DNA of 64,000 bases. Source: Candidatus Kaistia colombiensis (GTDB lineage: Bacteria > Pseudomonadota > Alphaproteobacteria > Rhizobiales > Kaistiaceae). Where the stretch lies: the NCBI GenBank assembly GCA_029203105.1, contig CP119318.1:820501-884500 (forward strand), written 5' to 3'. Of this stretch, positions 1 to 9,186 are shown piece by piece. The first letter of the stretch is position 1; each line of letters opens with the position of its first letter. The position numbers and the translations under genes are program-made. The notes under the pieces were generated by a model. The model saw only the letters and a program-made list of their open reading frames with translations. It was not told the origin of the DNA and made no database searches.

Positions 1-1127
1 ATCTCCGGACGACGATGGCGGGCACCGTCGATTTCCTGTTCGACGACGTGCCGCGCTCCGCCGTGCTGACGGAAAAGCTGGCCGAACTCGCCGCCGAAGA
101 AGCGATCGCCCGCGCCAAGATCGGCACGCCGGGCGATTTCCCGGGCATGCTGTTCATGGCGGTGCCGCCGGTCGAGCTCGACTGGTCGGTCAAGCGCGGC
201 CTGTATGACAAGGGCGACGCCAGCGTCAGCGATCCCTATGACCGGATGATCGAGAGCGCCATGGCGCTCAACGATCCCGACATCTACGAATATGCACTCT
301 ATGCCTGCGTCGCCGACAAGACGGCCGACCGCTTCGGCACGCGCGGCGCGCCGATCTCGCTGTCGACGGCGTGCGCTTCCGGCGCCACCGCGATCCAGCT
401 CGGCGTCGAGGCAATCCGCCGCGGCGATACCGACGCGGCGCTCTGCATCGGCACCGACGGCTCGGTGCAGGTCGAATCGCTGATCCGCTTCTCGCTGCTC
501 TCGGCGCTCTCGACCAACAACGAAGATCCCGCCGCCGCCTCGCGCCCCTTCTCGAAGAACCGCGACGGCTTCGTCATGGCCGAGGGGGCCGGCGCGCTGG
601 TGCTCGAGGACTACGACGCGGCGATCGCGCGCGGCGCCGAGATTCTCGCCGTCATCCGCGGCGTGGCCGAGCAGGCCGACGACTTCCACCGCACCCGTTC
701 CAAGCCGGACGGTTCGCCGGTGATCGGCGCCATGCGCCAGGCGCTCGGCGATGCCGGCATCGCGCTCGACGAGGTCGACTACATCAACGCGCACGGCACC
801 AGTACGCCGGAGAACGACAAGATGGAGGCGCTGTCGCTGGAGGCCGTGTTCGGCGACGCCGTCACCGGCATCCCGATCAGCTCGAACAAGTCGATGATCG
901 GCCACACGCTGACCGCGGCCGGCGCCATCGAGGCGGTTTTCTCGATCCAGACCATCCGCAGCGGCATCATTCCGCCGACCATCAACCACGACGTCGCCGA
1001 TCCGTCGATCTCGCTCGACGTGGTGCCGAACGTCGCCCGCGCGGCGCCGGTCTCGATGGTGCTGTCGAACTCGTTCGGCTTCGGCGGCCAGAACGCCTGC
1101 CTGGTGATCGCGGCTGGCCCGGCCTGA
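1..1127 (+). CDS. fabF: beta-ketoacyl-ACP synthase, FabF type (5' end cut by the window)
   Basis: A condensing enzyme of fatty acid synthesis that extends acyl-ACP with malonyl-ACP. The frame is open to the left edge, so the gene starts upstream; the ATG at base 15 is internal. The catalytic triad is visible: Cys in STACASGA, His in NAHGTSTPEND and His in MIGHTLTAAG, followed by the C-terminal NSFGFGG motif. It is followed by an MDR dehydrogenase and an LpxXL-type acyltransferase. That is the end of the rhizobial acpXL-fabZ-fabF2-fabF1-adh-lpxXL cluster, which makes and attaches the very-long-chain acyl group of lipid A. By position this would be the fabF1 member. The family call is certain; the pathway call rests on context. 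Confidence 0.9.
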   Translation, partial: LRTTMAGTVDFLFDDVPRSAVLTEKLAELAAEEAIARAKIGTPGDFPGMLFMAVPPVELDWSVKRGLYDKGDASVSDPYDRMIESAMALNDPDIYEYALYACVADKTADRFGTRGAPISLSTACASGATAIQLGVEAIRRGDTDAALCIGTDGSVQVESLIRFSLLSALSTNNEDPAAASRPFSKNRDGFVMAEGAGALVLEDYDAAIARGAEILAVIRGVAEQADDFHRTRSKPDGSPVIGAMRQALGDAGIALDEVDYINAHGTSTPENDKMEALSLEAVFGDAVTGIPISSNKSMIGHTLTAAGAIEAVFSIQTIRSGIIPPTINHDVADPSISLDVVPNVARAAPVSMVLSNSFGFGGQNACLVIAAGPA

Positions 1128-1216
1128 CCGCGACGCTCGGTCCGGAGCGTGCCTCTGGCATGTTCCGCGCCGAGGCGGTAAAGCAGGCGCTGTTCAGAAC
1201 GACAGACGGATATTCC

Positions 1217-2242
1217 ATGCGCGCCCTTCAGCTGCTCGCCGACCGTAAGCTTTCGATCGTTGACGTTCCCATGCCCGCCGCGCCCGGTCCGGGCGAGGTC
1301 CGCGTGGCGATGGGCGCCGTGGCGCTCAACCACATCGACGTCTGGGGCTGGCGCGGCATGGCCTTCGCCAAGCGCAAGCTGCCGCTGACGGTGGGCGCCG
1401 AAGCCGCCGGGACGATCGAATCGATCGGTCCGGGCGTCGAAGGCCTGAGGATCGGCGAACGCGTCGCCATCTACGGCGCCGAGACCTGCGGCACCTGCCC
1501 GGCCTGCCATGCCGGCCGCGACAATCTCTGCGAGAACGTCGCCGGCGTGCGCGGCTTCCATATTGACGGCCTCTGCTGCGAATATGTGACGCTGAAGGCC
1601 CGCCACGTCATTCCGGCGCCGGCCGGCGTCGCGCTGCGCGACATCGCCTGCACCCCGGTCACCTTCGGCACCGTCCAGCACATGCTGTTCGACAACGCCA
1701 AGCTCGAAGCCGGCCAGACCATCCTGATCCAGGCTGGCGGCAGCGGCATCGGCACGGCGGCGATCCAACTCGCCAAGGCCGTCGGCGCCACGGTCATCAC
1801 CACCGTCGGCAGCGACGAAAAGGGCGAGAAGGCGAAGGCGCTCGGCGCCGACCACGTCATCAACTACCGCGAGGAGCGCTTCGAGGGCGTCGTCCGCAAG
1901 ATCACCAAGAAGCGCGGCGTCGACGTCGTGTTCGAGCATGTCGGCGTCGATACCTGGGCCGGCAGCATGTTCTCGCTGCGCCGGGGCGGCACGCTGGTCA
2001 CCTGCGGCTCGACCACCGGCATCTCGACCGAGATCAACCTGTTCCAGCTCTACCAGCAGCAGCTGCGCCTGATCGGCTCGTTCGGCTGCCGGATCGAGAA
2101 CATCTCGCAGTCGCTCGCCAAGATCGCGGCGGGCGTCGTCACCCCGGTCATTGACAGCGTCGTGCCGCTCGACGACATGGATGACGCGCTGGACCGGATC
2201 GAGAAGCGCCAGGTCTTCGGCAAGATCATCGTCACGCTCTGA
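1217..2242 (+). CDS. zinc-type MDR alcohol dehydrogenase of the lipid A very-long-chain acyl cluster
   Basis: A 341-residue medium-chain dehydrogenase/reductase. I chose ATG 1217 because the product then starts directly on the MDR fold (MRALQLLADRKL); the frame stays open upstream but only as antisense-like arginine-rich text. The structural zinc motif CGTCPACHAGRDNLC lies near residues 95-109. A Rossmann motif (GGSGIGTAAIQLAK) and the ADHVINYR segment follow. It sits between the FabF-type gene and lpxXL, five bases before the latter, which suggests translational coupling. In rhizobial clusters this gene is thought to help make the very-long-chain acyl moiety; the exact reaction is inferred, possibly an enoyl or keto reduction. 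Confidence 0.88.
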   Translation: MRALQLLADRKLSIVDVPMPAAPGPGEVRVAMGAVALNHIDVWGWRGMAFAKRKLPLTVGAEAAGTIESIGPGVEGLRIGERVAIYGAETCGTCPACHAGRDNLCENVAGVRGFHIDGLCCEYVTLKARHVIPAPAGVALRDIACTPVTFGTVQHMLFDNAKLEAGQTILIQAGGSGIGTAAIQLAKAVGATVITTVGSDEKGEKAKALGADHVINYREERFEGVVRKITKKRGVDVVFEHVGVDTWAGSMFSLRRGGTLVTCGSTTGISTEINLFQLYQQQLRLIGSFGCRIENISQSLAKIAAGVVTPVIDSVVPLDDMDDALDRIEKRQVFGKIIVTL

Positions 2243-2247
2243 TCCCG

Positions 2248-3186
2248 ATGGCGCTGCCGAGCAAAAAGAAGAAGCCGTTCAAGCAGCTGACGCGCCGCAT
2301 CTCGCGCTCGAAGGCGGCGCATGCGACGATCGCCTTCGCCGTGCGCGGGCTGGTCGCCGGCGTGCGCTCGCTCGGCGAGGAACGCGCCGGCCGCGTCGGT
2401 GGCGCGATCGCCCGCTTCGTCGGCCGCTTCGTGTCGGAGACGAAGCTGGCGCGGCGCAACCTCGCCGCCGCCTTCCCCGAAAAATCCGACGCCGAGCGGG
2501 AAACCATCCTGCAGGGCGTGTGGAGCGGGCTCGGCCAGACCATGGTCGAGTATGTCTTCCTCGACAAGCTGGTCGACATCGATCCCGAACGGCTCGGCGA
2601 GGGCCGGATCGAGGTCGTCGGCATCGAGCAGTTCCTGGCGATGCGCGACGACGGCAAGCCGGGCATCATCTTTTCGGCCCATCTGGCCAATTGGGAGATC
2701 CTGGCGGTCGTCGCCGCCCGCTTCGGCCTGCCGGTCGTGTCGCTGTTCCGCGCGCCGACCAACAACGTCATCGCCGAAGACCTGATGCTGCAGCGCGAGC
2801 AGATGATGGGCAAGCTCGTCGCCTCGAACCGCGGCGCCACCTTCGAGGTCGGCGCGGCGCTCGATCGCGGCGAGCATCTCGGCATCCTGACCGACCAGCA
2901 TCACGGGCGCGGCCCGCGGGTGCCGTTCTTCGGCCGCGCCGTGCACGCCAATCCGCTCGTCGCCCGTCTCGCCCGCCACTATGACTGCCCGGTGCATGGC
3001 GCCCGCACCATCCGGCTTCCGGACGGCCGTTTTCGCGTCGAGCTGACGCCGCCGGTGGAAATGCCGCGCGACGAAGAAGGCCTGATCGATGTCGACGCCG
3101 GCACGGCCAAGGTGATGTCCGTCGTCGAGGGCTGGGTCCGCGAGCATCCCGAGCAATGGCTCTGGCTGCACAATCGCTGGCGGTAA
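2248..3186 (+). CDS. lpxXL: lipid A acyltransferase, LpxXL type (LpxL/HtrB family)
   Basis: A 312-residue inner-membrane-associated acyltransferase expected to move a very-long-chain acyl group from its carrier protein to lipid A. The H(x4)E catalytic motif of the LpxL/HtrB family is present as HLANWE (His145, Glu150). The basic N terminus (MALPSKKKKPFKQL) and the ending HPEQWLWLHNRW are typical. The start lies five bases after the dehydrogenase stop, so the two are probably co-translated. The gene is followed by a dispersed repeat block. The family is clear; the XL specificity is inferred from the ketoacyl synthase and dehydrogenase upstream. Confidence 0.88.
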   Translation: MALPSKKKKPFKQLTRRISRSKAAHATIAFAVRGLVAGVRSLGEERAGRVGGAIARFVGRFVSETKLARRNLAAAFPEKSDAERETILQGVWSGLGQTMVEYVFLDKLVDIDPERLGEGRIEVVGIEQFLAMRDDGKPGIIFSAHLANWEILAVVAARFGLPVVSLFRAPTNNVIAEDLMLQREQMMGKLVASNRGATFEVGAALDRGEHLGILTDQHHGRGPRVPFFGRAVHANPLVARLARHYDCPVHGARTIRLPDGRFRVELTPPVEMPRDEEGLIDVDAGTAKVMSVVEGWVREHPEQWLWLHNRWR

Positions 3187-3208
3187 GGCGGCTTGGTTGC
3201 TTCCTGCC

Positions 3209-3553
3209 TTCACCTCTCCCGGCGGGAGAGGTCGGAGCGAAGCTCCGGGTGAGGGGTTAGGGAACCATCCGGTGAGTCTGCAAACCCTCACCCGCCGCAC
3301 TGCGTGCGTCGACCCCTCCCTCAGGAGACCTTTGCACAACATCGTCGACCAGCGCAGACCATGCATTCAGGTCGTCATCCCGACGAAGGTCGGGATCCAT
3401 ATACCCAGTTCCCGGCCAAAAGGCTGCGCCACCGCCACCTTAAGCCGGTGTTCATGGGCCCCGGCCTTCGCCGGGGCGACGCGTTCTGGCCCATGCGGCC
3501 CGGAGGTGACGACATTCGATGTTGTGCAAAGGTCTCTTCAGGGAAAGGTGAAG
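3209..3553. repeat. REP-type palindromic repeat, interrupted by a MITE-like element
   Basis: The 444-base gap between lpxXL and mmcB holds no gene. It contains the dispersed palindrome CACCTCTCCCGGCGGGAGAG, followed by the recurring text GGAGCGAAGCTCCGGGTGAG and AACCCTCACCCGCCGCA. A second palindrome (CCCTCCCTCAG...GGGAAAGGTGAAG) is split by a 214-base insert at 3324-3537. The same modules recur near 29.0, 33.7, 45.6, 50.6, 54.1 and 62.4-62.7 kb. Confidence 0.85.
3324..3537 (-). mobile_element. MITE-like element with terminal inverted repeats, copy 1
   Basis: The ends are near-perfect inverted repeats: GAGACCTTTGCACAACATCG on the left and its complement CGATGTTGTGCAAAGGTCTC on the right. Between them lie two internal palindromes, GTCATCCCGACGAAGGTCGG and GGCCCCGGCCTTCGCCGGGG. 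There is no coding capacity. TCAG flanks the insert on both sides, which looks like a short target duplication in the centre of a REP palindrome. This copy is inverted relative to those at 21.67, 29.04 and 45.64 kb. Confidence 0.72.
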
Positions 3554-3630
3554 GACCGGCTTCATCCCGGCCACCGAGTCTCCCAAGTGCCGCTCTTTAA
3601 TTCCCCGCCGCCGCGTGGCAAACTCTGTTC

Positions 3631-4113
3631 ATGGTTCATTCTCCTGTCCTCGCAGTGCCGCGTGACGGCCGCCAGTCGGATATGGCGCTGGCGCTGCAGC
3701 GCGGCGTCGGCCGGCTTTTTCGCGCGCGCGGCCACGCCATCGTCACCGAGCTGGTGCTGGCGACGGGGCGGCGCGCCGACATCATCGCGCTCGGCCCCTC
3801 CGGCGAGATCACCATCGTCGAGATCAAATCCTCGGTCGCCGATTTTCGCGCCGACGGCAAATGGCCGGATTACGCGCCCTATTGCGACCGTCTCTATTTC
3901 GCCAGCCATGCCGGCGTGCCGCCGGAGATCTTTCCGGAGCAGGCAGGACTGATCCTGGCCGATGCCTATGGCGCCGAGATCCTGCGCGAGGCGCCGCATG
4001 CGCCGCTGGTCGCGGCCCGCCGCAAGGCGATGACGCTCCGCTTTGCCCAGGCCGCCGCCCACCGGTTGCACGGCCTCACCGATCCCGAGGCCGGGTTTCG
4101 CGAGATCCTCTGA
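3631..4113 (+). CDS. mmcB: MmcB-family DNA repair protein
   Basis: A 160-residue protein of the alphaproteobacterial MmcB family (SOS-associated, linked to DNA damage tolerance in Caulobacter). The fold resembles PD-(D/E)xK nucleases: TGRRADIIALG and TIVEIKSSVADFRAD supply the Asp and the ExK signature, and the downstream WPDYAPYCDRLYFA segment is strongly conserved in the family as I know it. It stands alone after the repeat block, so it probably has its own promoter. A start at the internal Met (MALALQRG) is also possible. The family is recognised with good confidence; nuclease activity is only suggested by the motif. Confidence 0.82.
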   Translation: MVHSPVLAVPRDGRQSDMALALQRGVGRLFRARGHAIVTELVLATGRRADIIALGPSGEITIVEIKSSVADFRADGKWPDYAPYCDRLYFASHAGVPPEIFPEQAGLILADAYGAEILREAPHAPLVAARRKAMTLRFAQAAAHRLHGLTDPEAGFREIL

Positions 4114-4192
4114 CGGGTGGTTGTGCTGCGGGCTTGAAGCAGCGGCGCTATGCCGCTAGACGGGATCGGCCAATTCGCAAAAGGAAAATCCC

Positions 4193-4543
4193 ATGAGCAG
4201 CATTCGTCGCATCGAGCCGGGCCCCCGCATGAGCGCAGGCGTCGTTCACGGCAACACCGTGTATCTCGCCGGCCAGGTCGGCAACCCGGGCGACGACGTC
4301 GCAGCCCAGACGCAGACCGTGCTCGACACCATCGATCGCCTGCTGGCCGAGGCCGGCACCGACAAGTCGCGCATCCTGTCGGCTCAGATCTGGCTGGCCG
4401 ACATGACCAATTTTGGCACGATGAACACCGTCTGGGACGCCTGGGTCGACAAGGCCAACCCGCCGGCACGCGCCACGGGCGAGTCCAAGCTCGCCACCCC
4501 GGCGCATCTGGTCGAGATCATCGTCGTCGCCGCGCTCGCCTGA
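4193..4543 (+). CDS. RidA-family protein
   Basis: A 116-residue member of the RidA/YjgF/UK114 family. RidA enzymes hydrolyse reactive enamine/imine intermediates made by PLP enzymes. Visible signatures are GNTVYLAGQVG near residue 20 and the C-terminal block ANPPARATGESKLATPAHLVEI, which contains the usual Arg of the substrate pocket. It works as a trimer in known homologues. A strong stem-loop terminator follows 25 bases after the stop, so the transcript probably ends here. It may belong to a RidA subfamily other than canonical RidA, so deaminase activity is not certain. Confidence 0.88.
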   Translation: MSSIRRIEPGPRMSAGVVHGNTVYLAGQVGNPGDDVAAQTQTVLDTIDRLLAEAGTDKSRILSAQIWLADMTNFGTMNTVWDAWVDKANPPARATGESKLATPAHLVEIIVVAALA

Positions 4544-4567
4544 GCCGACCGACGCCCGATTATGCGA

Positions 4568-4590
4568 ACGGGCGCCGCGGCGCCCGTTTT
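4568..4590 (+). terminator. intrinsic terminator after the RidA gene
   Basis: A perfect 9-bp stem, ACGGGCGCC / GGCGCCCGT, with a 2-base loop, followed by TTT. It lies between the convergent RidA gene and actR, so it may also serve actR on the other strand. Confidence 0.8.
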
Positions 4591-4617
4591 CATGTCTGCA
4601 GTCCGGAGATCGCCGGT

Positions 4618-5175
4618 TCAGCGCGGTGCGCGCTTGGCCAAAATCCGCTGGAGCGTACGGCGGTGCATGTTGAGGCGGCGCGCCGTCTCGGAGACGTTGC
4701 GCTCGCACAGCTCGTAGACGCGCTGGATATGCTCCCAGCGGACGCGATCGGCCGACATCGGATTGTCCGGCGGCAGGGCGCGCTCGGTCGGGTCGCGGGT
4801 CAGGGCCGAGAACACTTCGTCGGCATCGGCGGGCTTGGCGAGATAGTCGACGGCGCCGAGCTTCACGGCGGTCACGGCGGTGGCGATGTTGCCATAGCCG
4901 GTCAGCACGACCATGCGCGATTCCGGACGGCGCTTGCGGATCAGCTCGATCACGTCGAGGCCGTTGCCGTCCTCCAGCCGCATGTCGACGACGGCGTAGG
5001 CCGGGGGCTTCTGGTCGACCTTGCGCATGCCTTCCGCGACGGTATCGGCCGTTTCGACCTCGAAGCCACGTGCTTCCATCGCCCGGGCAAGTCGCTGCAG
5101 GAAAGCCTTGTCGTCATCGACGATGATGAGCGACGTATCGGTGCCGGCGAGGCCGGCAGACTCTAGGTCTGTCAT
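4618..5175 (-). CDS. actR: redox response regulator, ActR/RegA/PrrA family
   Basis: A 185-residue response regulator. The receiver domain carries the acidic pair DDD (residues 20-22), the phospho-acceptor Asp64 in VVDMRLEDGNG, the Thr/Tyr region VLTGYGNIATAV and Lys in YLAKPAD. A four-proline linker region (ALPPDNPM) leads to a Fis-type HTH, ending NVSETARRLNMHRRTLQRIL. These are hallmarks of the RegA/ActR/PrrA family, which controls respiration, nitrogen and carbon metabolism in response to redox state. The gene follows actS on the same strand with a 134-base spacer, so a separate promoter is possible. Confidence 0.93.
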   Translation of the reverse strand: MTDLESAGLAGTDTSLIIVDDDKAFLQRLARAMEARGFEVETADTVAEGMRKVDQKPPAYAVVDMRLEDGNGLDVIELIRKRRPESRMVVLTGYGNIATAVTAVKLGAVDYLAKPADADEVFSALTRDPTERALPPDNPMSADRVRWEHIQRVYELCERNVSETARRLNMHRRTLQRILAKRAPR

Positions 5176-5309
5176 AGACGTTTAACTCCGCGCCTCCCCG
5201 AATTTTCTTTTCCTACCAGACCGGGTTATAGGCATCCGGAGCCCCCGCGCCAAGACCGCCATGCAACCAAGATCGCCAAAACAGGCTCGCGCCGGCGCTG
5301 TTCTCTGCG

Positions 5310-6677
5310 TCAACTGTGCGTCGGATGCCCTTCGGGGCCCTCGTGCGCGTCCGATTTGCCCGAAATGCCGAGCCGGTCCATCGCGTCGCGCGACCAGACG
5401 ATGCGCACGATCGCGCCATGCGCCGGGGCCTCGCGATTGGAGAGATCCAGCCGCGCCCCGGTGCGTTCCAACAGGGTCTTGGCGATGAAGAAGCCGAGGC
5501 CGAGGCCACCGGCCTCGTGGTCCTCGGTGCCCTCGCTCGCGCGGGCGCGGGTGGTCACATAGGGCTCGCCGATATGGTCGATTACCTCGGAGGCGAAGCC
5601 CGGCCCGTCATCGGCGATGGTCAGCGACACATTGTCCGGGTTCCAGGCCGCCGTGATCTCGACGGTGGTCTCGGCGAAGTCGACGGCGTTCTCGACCAGG
5701 TTGCCGATGCCGTAGAGGATGGACGGATTGCGGCGGCCGACCGGCTCGCTGGCCCGCTCACCGACGAACTTGACCTCGATGTCGATGCCGGTATCGGCAT
5801 GCGGCTCGACCACCTCGGCCAGCATGTGGCTGATCGGCAGGCGGTCGACATGCTGGCCCGGCTCGGTCGAGAGCGAGGTCAGCTTGCCCAGAATGTCGCG
5901 GCAGCGCTGCGACTGGCTCCGCAACAGGGCGACGTCCTCGGCATAGGGGCTGTCGGGCGGCAACTCGCGTTCCATCTCCTTGGTCACCAGCGCGATGGTG
6001 GCGAGCGGCGTGCCGAGCTCGTGCGCCGCGGCGGCGGCGAGCCCGTCCAGTGCCCAGAGATGCTGCTCGCGCGCCAGCACCAGCTCCGTCGCCGTCAGCG
6101 CGTCGGCGAGCTGGCGCGCTTCCTCGGCGACGCGAAACGCATAGACGCCCATGAAGAAGACGGCCGAAACCAGCGCCACCCAGACGCCGACCACATAGAG
6201 GAACGGCATCGCGAACGCTTCGGAGTCCGACCAGGGCAGGGGCATGTGCCAGACCGCGAGGGCGGTCACCGCGACGATCACCAGCCCGCCCAGCATCACG
6301 GTCAGGCGCGGCGCAAGCGTCGTGGCGGATACAATGACCGGAACGATGATCAGGACGGCAAAGGGATTCTGCAATCCGCCGGTCAGCGACAGCAACACGG
6401 ACAGCTGCAGAACGTCATAGGCGAGCAGCAGCGCCGCGGTGCGGCCCTGCAGGCGCAGGCTGGAGGGATAGCGGATCTTGATGAACAGATTGAGCCAGGC
6501 CGACAGCGCGATCGCCGCCAGGCAGAGCCCGATCGGCATCGGATACTCCAGCCAGAAACGAACGAACACCACCGTCGCGGTCTGGCCGGCGATGGCGAGC
6601 CAGCGCAGCCGCACCAGCGTGTCGAGCTTCAGCCGTCGCGCGCCGAAATCGTGCGAGGGATAAGCTTGCTCTGGCAT
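5310..6677 (-). CDS. actS: redox-sensing histidine kinase, ActS/RegB/PrrB family
   Basis: A 455-residue membrane kinase partner of ActR. There are about six N-terminal membrane segments (residues 25-185). The quinone-binding heptapeptide of the family is intact as GGLQNPF (100-106). The H-box AAAHELGTPLATI puts the phosphorylated His at 219, and a redox-box-like Cys at 259 lies in SQRCRDIL. The N box (GNLVENAVDFA), G1 (ADDGPGF) and G2 (GGLGLGFFIAK) complete the ATPase domain. It is upstream of actR on the minus strand, and divergent from the PHA depolymerase gene across 207 bases. All key residues are present, so it should be a functional redox kinase. Confidence 0.94.
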   Translation of the reverse strand: MPEQAYPSHDFGARRLKLDTLVRLRWLAIAGQTATVVFVRFWLEYPMPIGLCLAAIALSAWLNLFIKIRYPSSLRLQGRTAALLLAYDVLQLSVLLSLTGGLQNPFAVLIIVPVIVSATTLAPRLTVMLGGLVIVAVTALAVWHMPLPWSDSEAFAMPFLYVVGVWVALVSAVFFMGVYAFRVAEEARQLADALTATELVLAREQHLWALDGLAAAAAHELGTPLATIALVTKEMERELPPDSPYAEDVALLRSQSQRCRDILGKLTSLSTEPGQHVDRLPISHMLAEVVEPHADTGIDIEVKFVGERASEPVGRRNPSILYGIGNLVENAVDFAETTVEITAAWNPDNVSLTIADDGPGFASEVIDHIGEPYVTTRARASEGTEDHEAGGLGLGFFIAKTLLERTGARLDLSNREAPAHGAIVRIVWSRDAMDRLGISGKSDAHEGPEGHPTHS

Positions 6678-6884
6678 GGGCGCGAACCTGGGTTGAAATT
6701 GCGAAATATGGCCGGCTTATAGCACGGCGACGGATGCAAACTGGCGAATCCCGGACGTTCGGAACCGCAATGCCCTTGCATCAATGGCACGATCATCCTT
6801 ACATATTGCAATGCACAAGGCTGGCCACCGCCCTTACTGCCAGACGGAATATCCGGCCGGTCCGATCCCTTCGCGGAGCGGCAG

Positions 6885-8526
6885 ATGGACGGCATGATGG
6901 GTCCCTTATCCTACTATCAGCTTTATGAACTGAACCACGCGGCACTGTCGCCGATGCGCGCGGCCGCCGACATGTTCGGCCTGCTGCTGAAGAACCCGCT
7001 CAATCCCATGAGCCAGACGCCGCTCGGCCGCAACTGGCGGGCGGGGCTCGAGCTGTTCGAGCGGACGACCCGGCGCTACGCCAAGCCCGGCCTTCGGCCT
7101 GCCGACGACGCTGGTCGGCGGCACGCGGGTGCCGGTCGCCGAGCGCGTCGTCTGGACCGAGCCGTTCTGCGACCTGATCCACTTCGAGCGTCAGCTCGAG
7201 CGGCCGCGCCGGGATCCCAAGCTGCTGATCGTCGCGCCGATGTCCGGCCACTACGCCACGCTGCTGCGCGGCACGGTCGAGGCGATGATGCCGCGCCACG
7301 ACGTCTACATCACCGACTGGATCGACGCCCGCATGGTGCCGCTGTCCGACGGCAGCTTCGATCTCGACGACTACATCGACTATCTGATCGAGATGCTGCA
7401 TTTCCTCGGCGACGACGTGCATGTGATCGGCGTGTGCCAGCCGGCCGTGCCGGTGCTCGCCGCGGCGGCGCTGATGGAGGCGGCCGGCGACCGGTTCGCG
7501 CCGCGCTCGATGACGCTGATGGGCGGCCCGATCGACACCCGCATCAATCCGACCGCGGTCAACGAACTGGCCGAGGGCAAGAGCCTCGACTGGTTCCGCG
7601 ACAATGTCGTGATGAAGGTGCCGTTCCCGCATCCCGGCTGCATGCGCGACGTCTATCCGGGCTTCCTGCAATTGTCCGGCTTCATGAGCATGAACCTCGA
7701 CCGCCATGTCACGGCGCATCGGGACCTGTTCAAGCACCTGGTCGCGGGCGACGGCGACAGCGCCACCAAGCATCGCGACTTCTACGACGAATATCTGGCG
7801 GTCATGGATCTGACGGCGGAATTCTACCTGCAGACGGTCGAAACCGTGTTCATCACCCATGCCCTGCCGAAGGGCACGATGACGCATCGCGGCGTGCCGG
7901 TCGACCTGACGGCGATCCGCAACGTCGCGCTGCTGACGATCGAGGGCGAGAACGACGATATTTCCGGCGTCGGCCAGACCGAGGCGGCCCAGCATCTCTG
8001 CGTCCATATCCCCGACGACATGCGGGCGCATTACGTGCAGCCGAAGGTCGGCCACTACGGCGTCTTCAACGGCTCGCGCTTCCGCGCCGAGATCGCGCCG
8101 CGCATCAGCGATTTCGTGCTGACGCATGATCGCGCCCGCCCATCGGCGTCCGGGGCGGCGCCAAACGAAACCGCGCCCCAACCTGCCGCGCCAAAGCCGG
8201 CTTCTGCCAAGCCTGCCGCTGCCAAGCCTGCCGCTGCAAAGCCCGCGGTCAGGGTCGCCGAGGCGGCCCCGGCGGAACCGGGACCGGCGGACGACCTGAA
8301 GCGGATCGCCGGCATCGGTCCGAAGCTGGAGGCGAGTTTGAACGCCGCTGGCATCACCCGCCTTGCGCAGATCGCCCGGCTGACGGTGAAGCAGGCGACG
8401 GCGCTGGACGCCCGTCTCGGGCTCAAGGGCCGCGTCGCGCGGGAGAAATGGATCGAGCAGGCCAAGGGGCTGATGCAGGCTGAGGCGGCGGCGATGCCGG
8501 AACCTGCCGCAGCGTCCGCCGAATAA
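6885..8526 (+). pseudogene. phaZ: intracellular polyhydroxyalkanoate depolymerase with C-terminal HhH domain (one frameshift)
   Basis: The restored product (about 546 residues) would degrade stored PHA granules. The N terminus (MDGMMGPLSYYQLYELNHAA) continues to RRYAKPG; then one extra base at 7086-7092 shifts the frame, and reading resumes at FGLPTTLVGGTRVPVAER. The cysteine lipase box of intracellular PhaZ is visible as GVCQP, with the C-terminal HYGVFNGSRFR block intact. After a Pro/Ala/Lys-rich linker (8150-8280) comes a helix-hairpin-helix region (LKRIAGIGPKLEASLNAAGI) at 8300-8475, as seen at the C terminus of some rhizobial NuoE proteins. The start has a GCGGAG ribosome site. The shift may be a sequence error: both halves are otherwise intact. 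Confidence 0.8.
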
Positions 8527-8592
8527 TTCTCCTTGAATCGGGATCGGCCCTTTCCCACTTCCGATGCTGGGGGTGCGAGAGAGGAAGGATCC

Positions 8593-9063
8593 ATGTCTCA
8601 TACTCAGGCCTTGCGTCCGGGATGGACGCCGCTCACCATCGCGTTGATGGTCCTCGGCTTCTTCGTGTTCTGGCCGCTCGGCCTCGCCATGCTCGCCTAC
8701 ATCCTCTGGGGTGACCGGCTGCCCGAGTTCCGTCGCAACGCGGAAGGGGTACGCGACGAATTCAAGCGTTCCTTCTCCGGTTGCGGGTGGCAGAGCCGGC
8801 GCGACCGCAGCCGCCTGGGGCGCCTATCAGAGCCAGAGCGGCAACGCTGCCTTTGACGATTATCGCGCCGCCGAGCTGAAGCGGCTCGACGAGGAGCGCC
8901 GCAAGCTCGATGAAGAGCGCGCCGAGTTCGAAACCTTCGTCCGCAACCTGCGTCGCGCCCGCGACCAGGAAGAGTTCGATCGCTTCAAGCCGCCGATCGT
9001 GACGCGGCGCGCCGGAACCAGACGCCGCCCGCCCGGGCGCGACAATCGGCCCGGGTCCTGTGA
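8593..9063 (+). pseudogene. DUF2852 family membrane protein (two frameshifts)
   Basis: The N terminus (RPGWTPLTIALMVLGFFVFW) is a single membrane anchor followed by PLGLAMLAYILWGDR, typical of DUF2852. The frame breaks at 8785-8787 (one extra G in a GGG run), after which the expected text AYQSQSGNAAFDDYRAAELK follows. A charged coiled-coil region, KRLDEERRKLDEERAEFE, comes next. A second shift at about 8987-8990 (one base missing) restores ADRDAARRNQTPPARAR and the stop at 9061. The function is unknown. Both changes leave conserved text on either side, so sequence error is as likely as true decay. Confidence 0.7.
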
Positions 9064-9098
9064 TCGATCTCTGATCGTCGTCCGCCTTCGATCGCGAG

Positions 9099-9130
9099 GG
9101 GGCCGTGCCCATGGTACGGCCCCTTTCTTA
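9099..9130 (+). terminator. intrinsic terminator after the DUF2852 gene
   Basis: An 8-bp stem GGGGCCGT / ACGGCCCC with a 9-base loop, followed by TTTCTT, 36 bases after the restored stop codon. Confidence 0.65.
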
Positions 9131-9186
9131 TGCAGCCCGCGCTTTCGTGCCATCATCCCGCCGACGAATCATCAGACTGACGCTTC

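Noticed and set aside
15..17. ATG as the true start of the ketoacyl synthase
   Set aside because: The frame is open to base 3 and the N-terminal part of the thiolase fold is missing, so the gene begins before the window.
371..1216. An open frame joined upstream of the MDR dehydrogenase
   Set aside because: It overlaps the ketoacyl synthase in another frame and is Arg-rich without similarity; the dehydrogenase fold starts at 1217.
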